A stretch of DNA of 6,390 nucleotides from Bdellovibrionales bacterium (GTDB taxonomy: Bacteria > Bdellovibrionota > Bdellovibrionia > Bdellovibrionales > UBA1609). Each line of letters starts with the position of its first letter. Positions within the stretch are counted from its first letter, which is position 1. Of this stretch, positions 5,533 through 6,390 are shown one piece after another. The position numbers and the translations under genes were made by a program. Location of the stretch: assembly GCA_026648125.1 (NCBI GenBank), contig JAPKGD010000110.1, forward strand, positions 1-6,390, read 5' to 3'. The notes below the pieces were generated by a model that saw only the letters and a list, made by a program, of their open reading frames with translations, searched no databases and was not told where the DNA came from.

Positions 5533-5998
5533 ATGTGACGCTTTGGCCGCGACTTTCTTCGACGGTGACTCTAAGAAAATGAACCTTTAAGCCCTTGTGA
5601 ATTTGAGATCCCAATTTCTCGGCAAGATATTTAGCAAGCTCCTCGCTGGTAATGTTAACAAGGGGCAGTTCTCTTACATCTTCTTTGGGAAAGGAGTAAA
5701 CCTTACCCTTAAATGAGACCACGATATTTCCATTGGCCCGTTCCAACTTAATGTATGGGGACTGCGAGGGAACTAAAACATACTCATCAAGTTCCTGGCA
5801 CTCTTGGCGAACCAGCGGTTTGATATCATTGAAATCAAAGGCGAGTCCCAATTTTTCGTCGACACTTGAAACCTCAAGCTCGACTGAAACATAATAATTG
5901 TGGCCATGAAGTCGTTCACTGGCATCCGGCGAGAAAATGGTGAAGTGAGTTCCTGAAAATTTAAAATTCTCTTTTTCCAGACGAATCACATAACTCAT
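5516..5998 (-). CDS. 6-pyruvoyl-tetrahydropterin synthase / QueD-family protein lacking the catalytic Cys and His
   Basis: The family (T-fold) acts on dihydroneopterin triphosphate; QueD makes 6-carboxytetrahydropterin for queuosine. I choose the start at 5998 (160 residues) because AAGGAG lies six bases upstream, although the frame opens 20 codons earlier. Zinc ligands are all there: His18 in GTHF, and His31 and His33 in RLHGHNYY. FDFNDIKPL (55-63) and VEES (146-149, the pterin-anchoring Glu region) also fit. In QueD the motif is CxxxHGH, but here Ser27 replaces the Cys. The LDHxxLN motif reads LDEYVLVP, so Glu72 replaces the catalytic His. The only cysteine is Cys67. A segment of about 30 residues (79-108) is inserted compared with E. 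coli QueD, with YSFPKEDVRELPLVN; I recall similar inserts in other long PTPS homologues. It may catalyse a different pterin reaction or none. The tail overlaps greB by 17 bases. Confidence 0.88.
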   Translation of the reverse strand: MSYVIRLEKENFKFSGTHFTIFSPDASERLHGHNYYVSVELEVSSVDEKLGLAFDFNDIKPLVRQECQELDEYVLVPSQSPYIKLERANGNIVVSFKGKVYSFPKEDVRELPLVNITSEELAKYLAEKLGSQIHKGLKVHFLRVTVEESRGQSVTFSKKL

Positions 5999-6004
5999 GC
6001 ATGG

Positions 6005-6010
6005 CTCCTT
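6005..6010 (-). promoter_or_regulatory. Ribosome binding site deciding the PTPS-like start
   Basis: AAGGAG on the minus strand lies six bases before the ATG at 5998-5996. It is a near-ideal site and argues against the longer frame starting at 6058, whose first 20 residues do not look like the family. Confidence 0.8.
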
Positions 6011-6070
6011 AAAGGTAAGCGTATGGGGCAGATTGCCTTTCCTTTGGGTCAGAGTCAAAATCCTATGGAG

Positions 6071-6075
6071 GGAGG
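6071..6075 (+). promoter_or_regulatory. Ribosome binding site of the DUF486 gene
   Basis: GGAGG lies six bases before the ATG at 6082, inside the longer purine run GGAGGGAGG. It fixes the start of a gene that is otherwise cut by the window end. Confidence 0.8.
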
Positions 6076-6081
6076 CGTCGA

Positions 6082-6390
6082 ATGGCCCAACCGATACTTC
6101 TTTTATTTATTTCAAACATCTTTATGACTTTTGCTTGGTATGGGCATCTTAAGGATCTTAAATCTGCGCCACTCTGGCTGGCGGTGCTTGCCAGTTGGGG
6201 AATCGCCTTTTTTGAATATTGTGCCCAAGTCCCCGCCAACCGAATTGGATCTAATTATTATTCACTTCCACAGCTTAAAGTGATCCAGGAAATCATTACG
6301 ATGACCGTTTTTGGGGGATTTGCCGTTTGGTACATGGGTGTGCCGGTGACAAAAAATTTCTTTTTCGCGTCACTCTGTCTAGTTGGGGCA
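6082..6390 (+). CDS. DUF486 (DMT-like) small membrane protein, 3' end cut by the window
   Basis: The frame stays open for 103 codons to the window edge. The protein begins MAQPILLLFISNIFMTFAWYGHL and has about four hydrophobic segments (roughly 3-19, 28-45, 72-86 and 92-103). The loop between the second and third carries FEYCAQVPANRIG and SLPQLKVIQEIIT, which I recognise as the DUF486 family (drug/metabolite-transporter-like). The family is usually about 110-115 residues, so only a few codons are missing. It should sit in the inner membrane; no substrate is established. It starts divergently from the PTPS-like gene across an 83-base gap that must hold both upstream regions, but I see no convincing -35/-10 pair there. 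Confidence 0.88.
   Translation, partial: MAQPILLLFISNIFMTFAWYGHLKDLKSAPLWLAVLASWGIAFFEYCAQVPANRIGSNYYSLPQLKVIQEIITMTVFGGFAVWYMGVPVTKNFFFASLCLVGA

Noticed and set aside
5999..6058. N-terminal extension of the PTPS-like protein from the ATG at 6058
   Set aside because: The extra 20 residues lack family similarity, and an ideal AAGGAG site stands six bases before the internal ATG at 5998.
5999..6081. TTGACT on the minus strand as a promoter for the PTPS-like gene
   Set aside because: At 17-base spacing the -10 candidate is CAATCT, which matches the consensus at only two positions.
1..6390. A new defence, mobile or RNA-guided system
   Set aside because: Every intact gene belongs to a recognisable family, no repeat array or structured RNA was seen, and the only mobile element is an ordinary IS.

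Overview
This 6.39 kb window comes from a Gram-negative bacterial chromosome of moderate GC content. An outer-membrane MipA/OmpV-family barrel, GreB and a SelD/MnmH pair fit a proteobacterium in the broad sense. A Bdellovibrionota-like host is my best guess, but only from general impression, and nothing in the sequence fixes the lineage.

Left part (1-1940), a rearranged segment. The window opens inside the C-terminal half of an IS5/IS4-superfamily DDE transposase (stop at 373-375). A right terminal inverted repeat, folded into a long hairpin, ends at about 434. The IS end sits directly on the 5' end of a MipA/OmpV outer-membrane protein gene. The only plausible start codon of that gene (ATG, 422-424) lies inside the IS repeat, so the insertion cut the native signal peptide and supplied a substitute start. 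Next comes what I read as a decayed PlsC-type acyltransferase (1339-1941). It keeps the flanks of the acyltransferase fold, lacks the NHxxxxD catalytic box, and has its third motif in another frame.

Middle part (1938-5060, minus strand), a compact RNA-modification cluster. The order of transcription is an RluA-family pseudouridine synthase with an S4 domain, then selD, then mnmH (selU). selD and mnmH overlap by four bases (ATGA). SelD makes selenophosphate, and MnmH uses it to convert 2-thiouridine to 2-selenouridine at wobble position 34 of certain tRNAs. SelD here has Cys, not selenocysteine, in the catalytic position.

Right part (5053-6390). greB runs on the plus strand; its ATG and the ATG of the pseudouridine synthase share a CATG palindrome. 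greB converges, with a 17-base tail overlap, on a minus-strand PTPS/QueD-like gene. That protein keeps the zinc-binding histidines but has Ser and Glu where the family's catalytic Cys and His are expected. A DUF486 small membrane protein gene starts divergently from it and runs off the window just before its expected end.

I see no CRISPR array, RNA gene, phage module, toxin-antitoxin pair or recognisable defence system. The most interesting points are the IS-made gene start, the catalytically empty PTPS homologue and the dead acyltransferase. The gene-dense part is otherwise ordinary housekeeping content.
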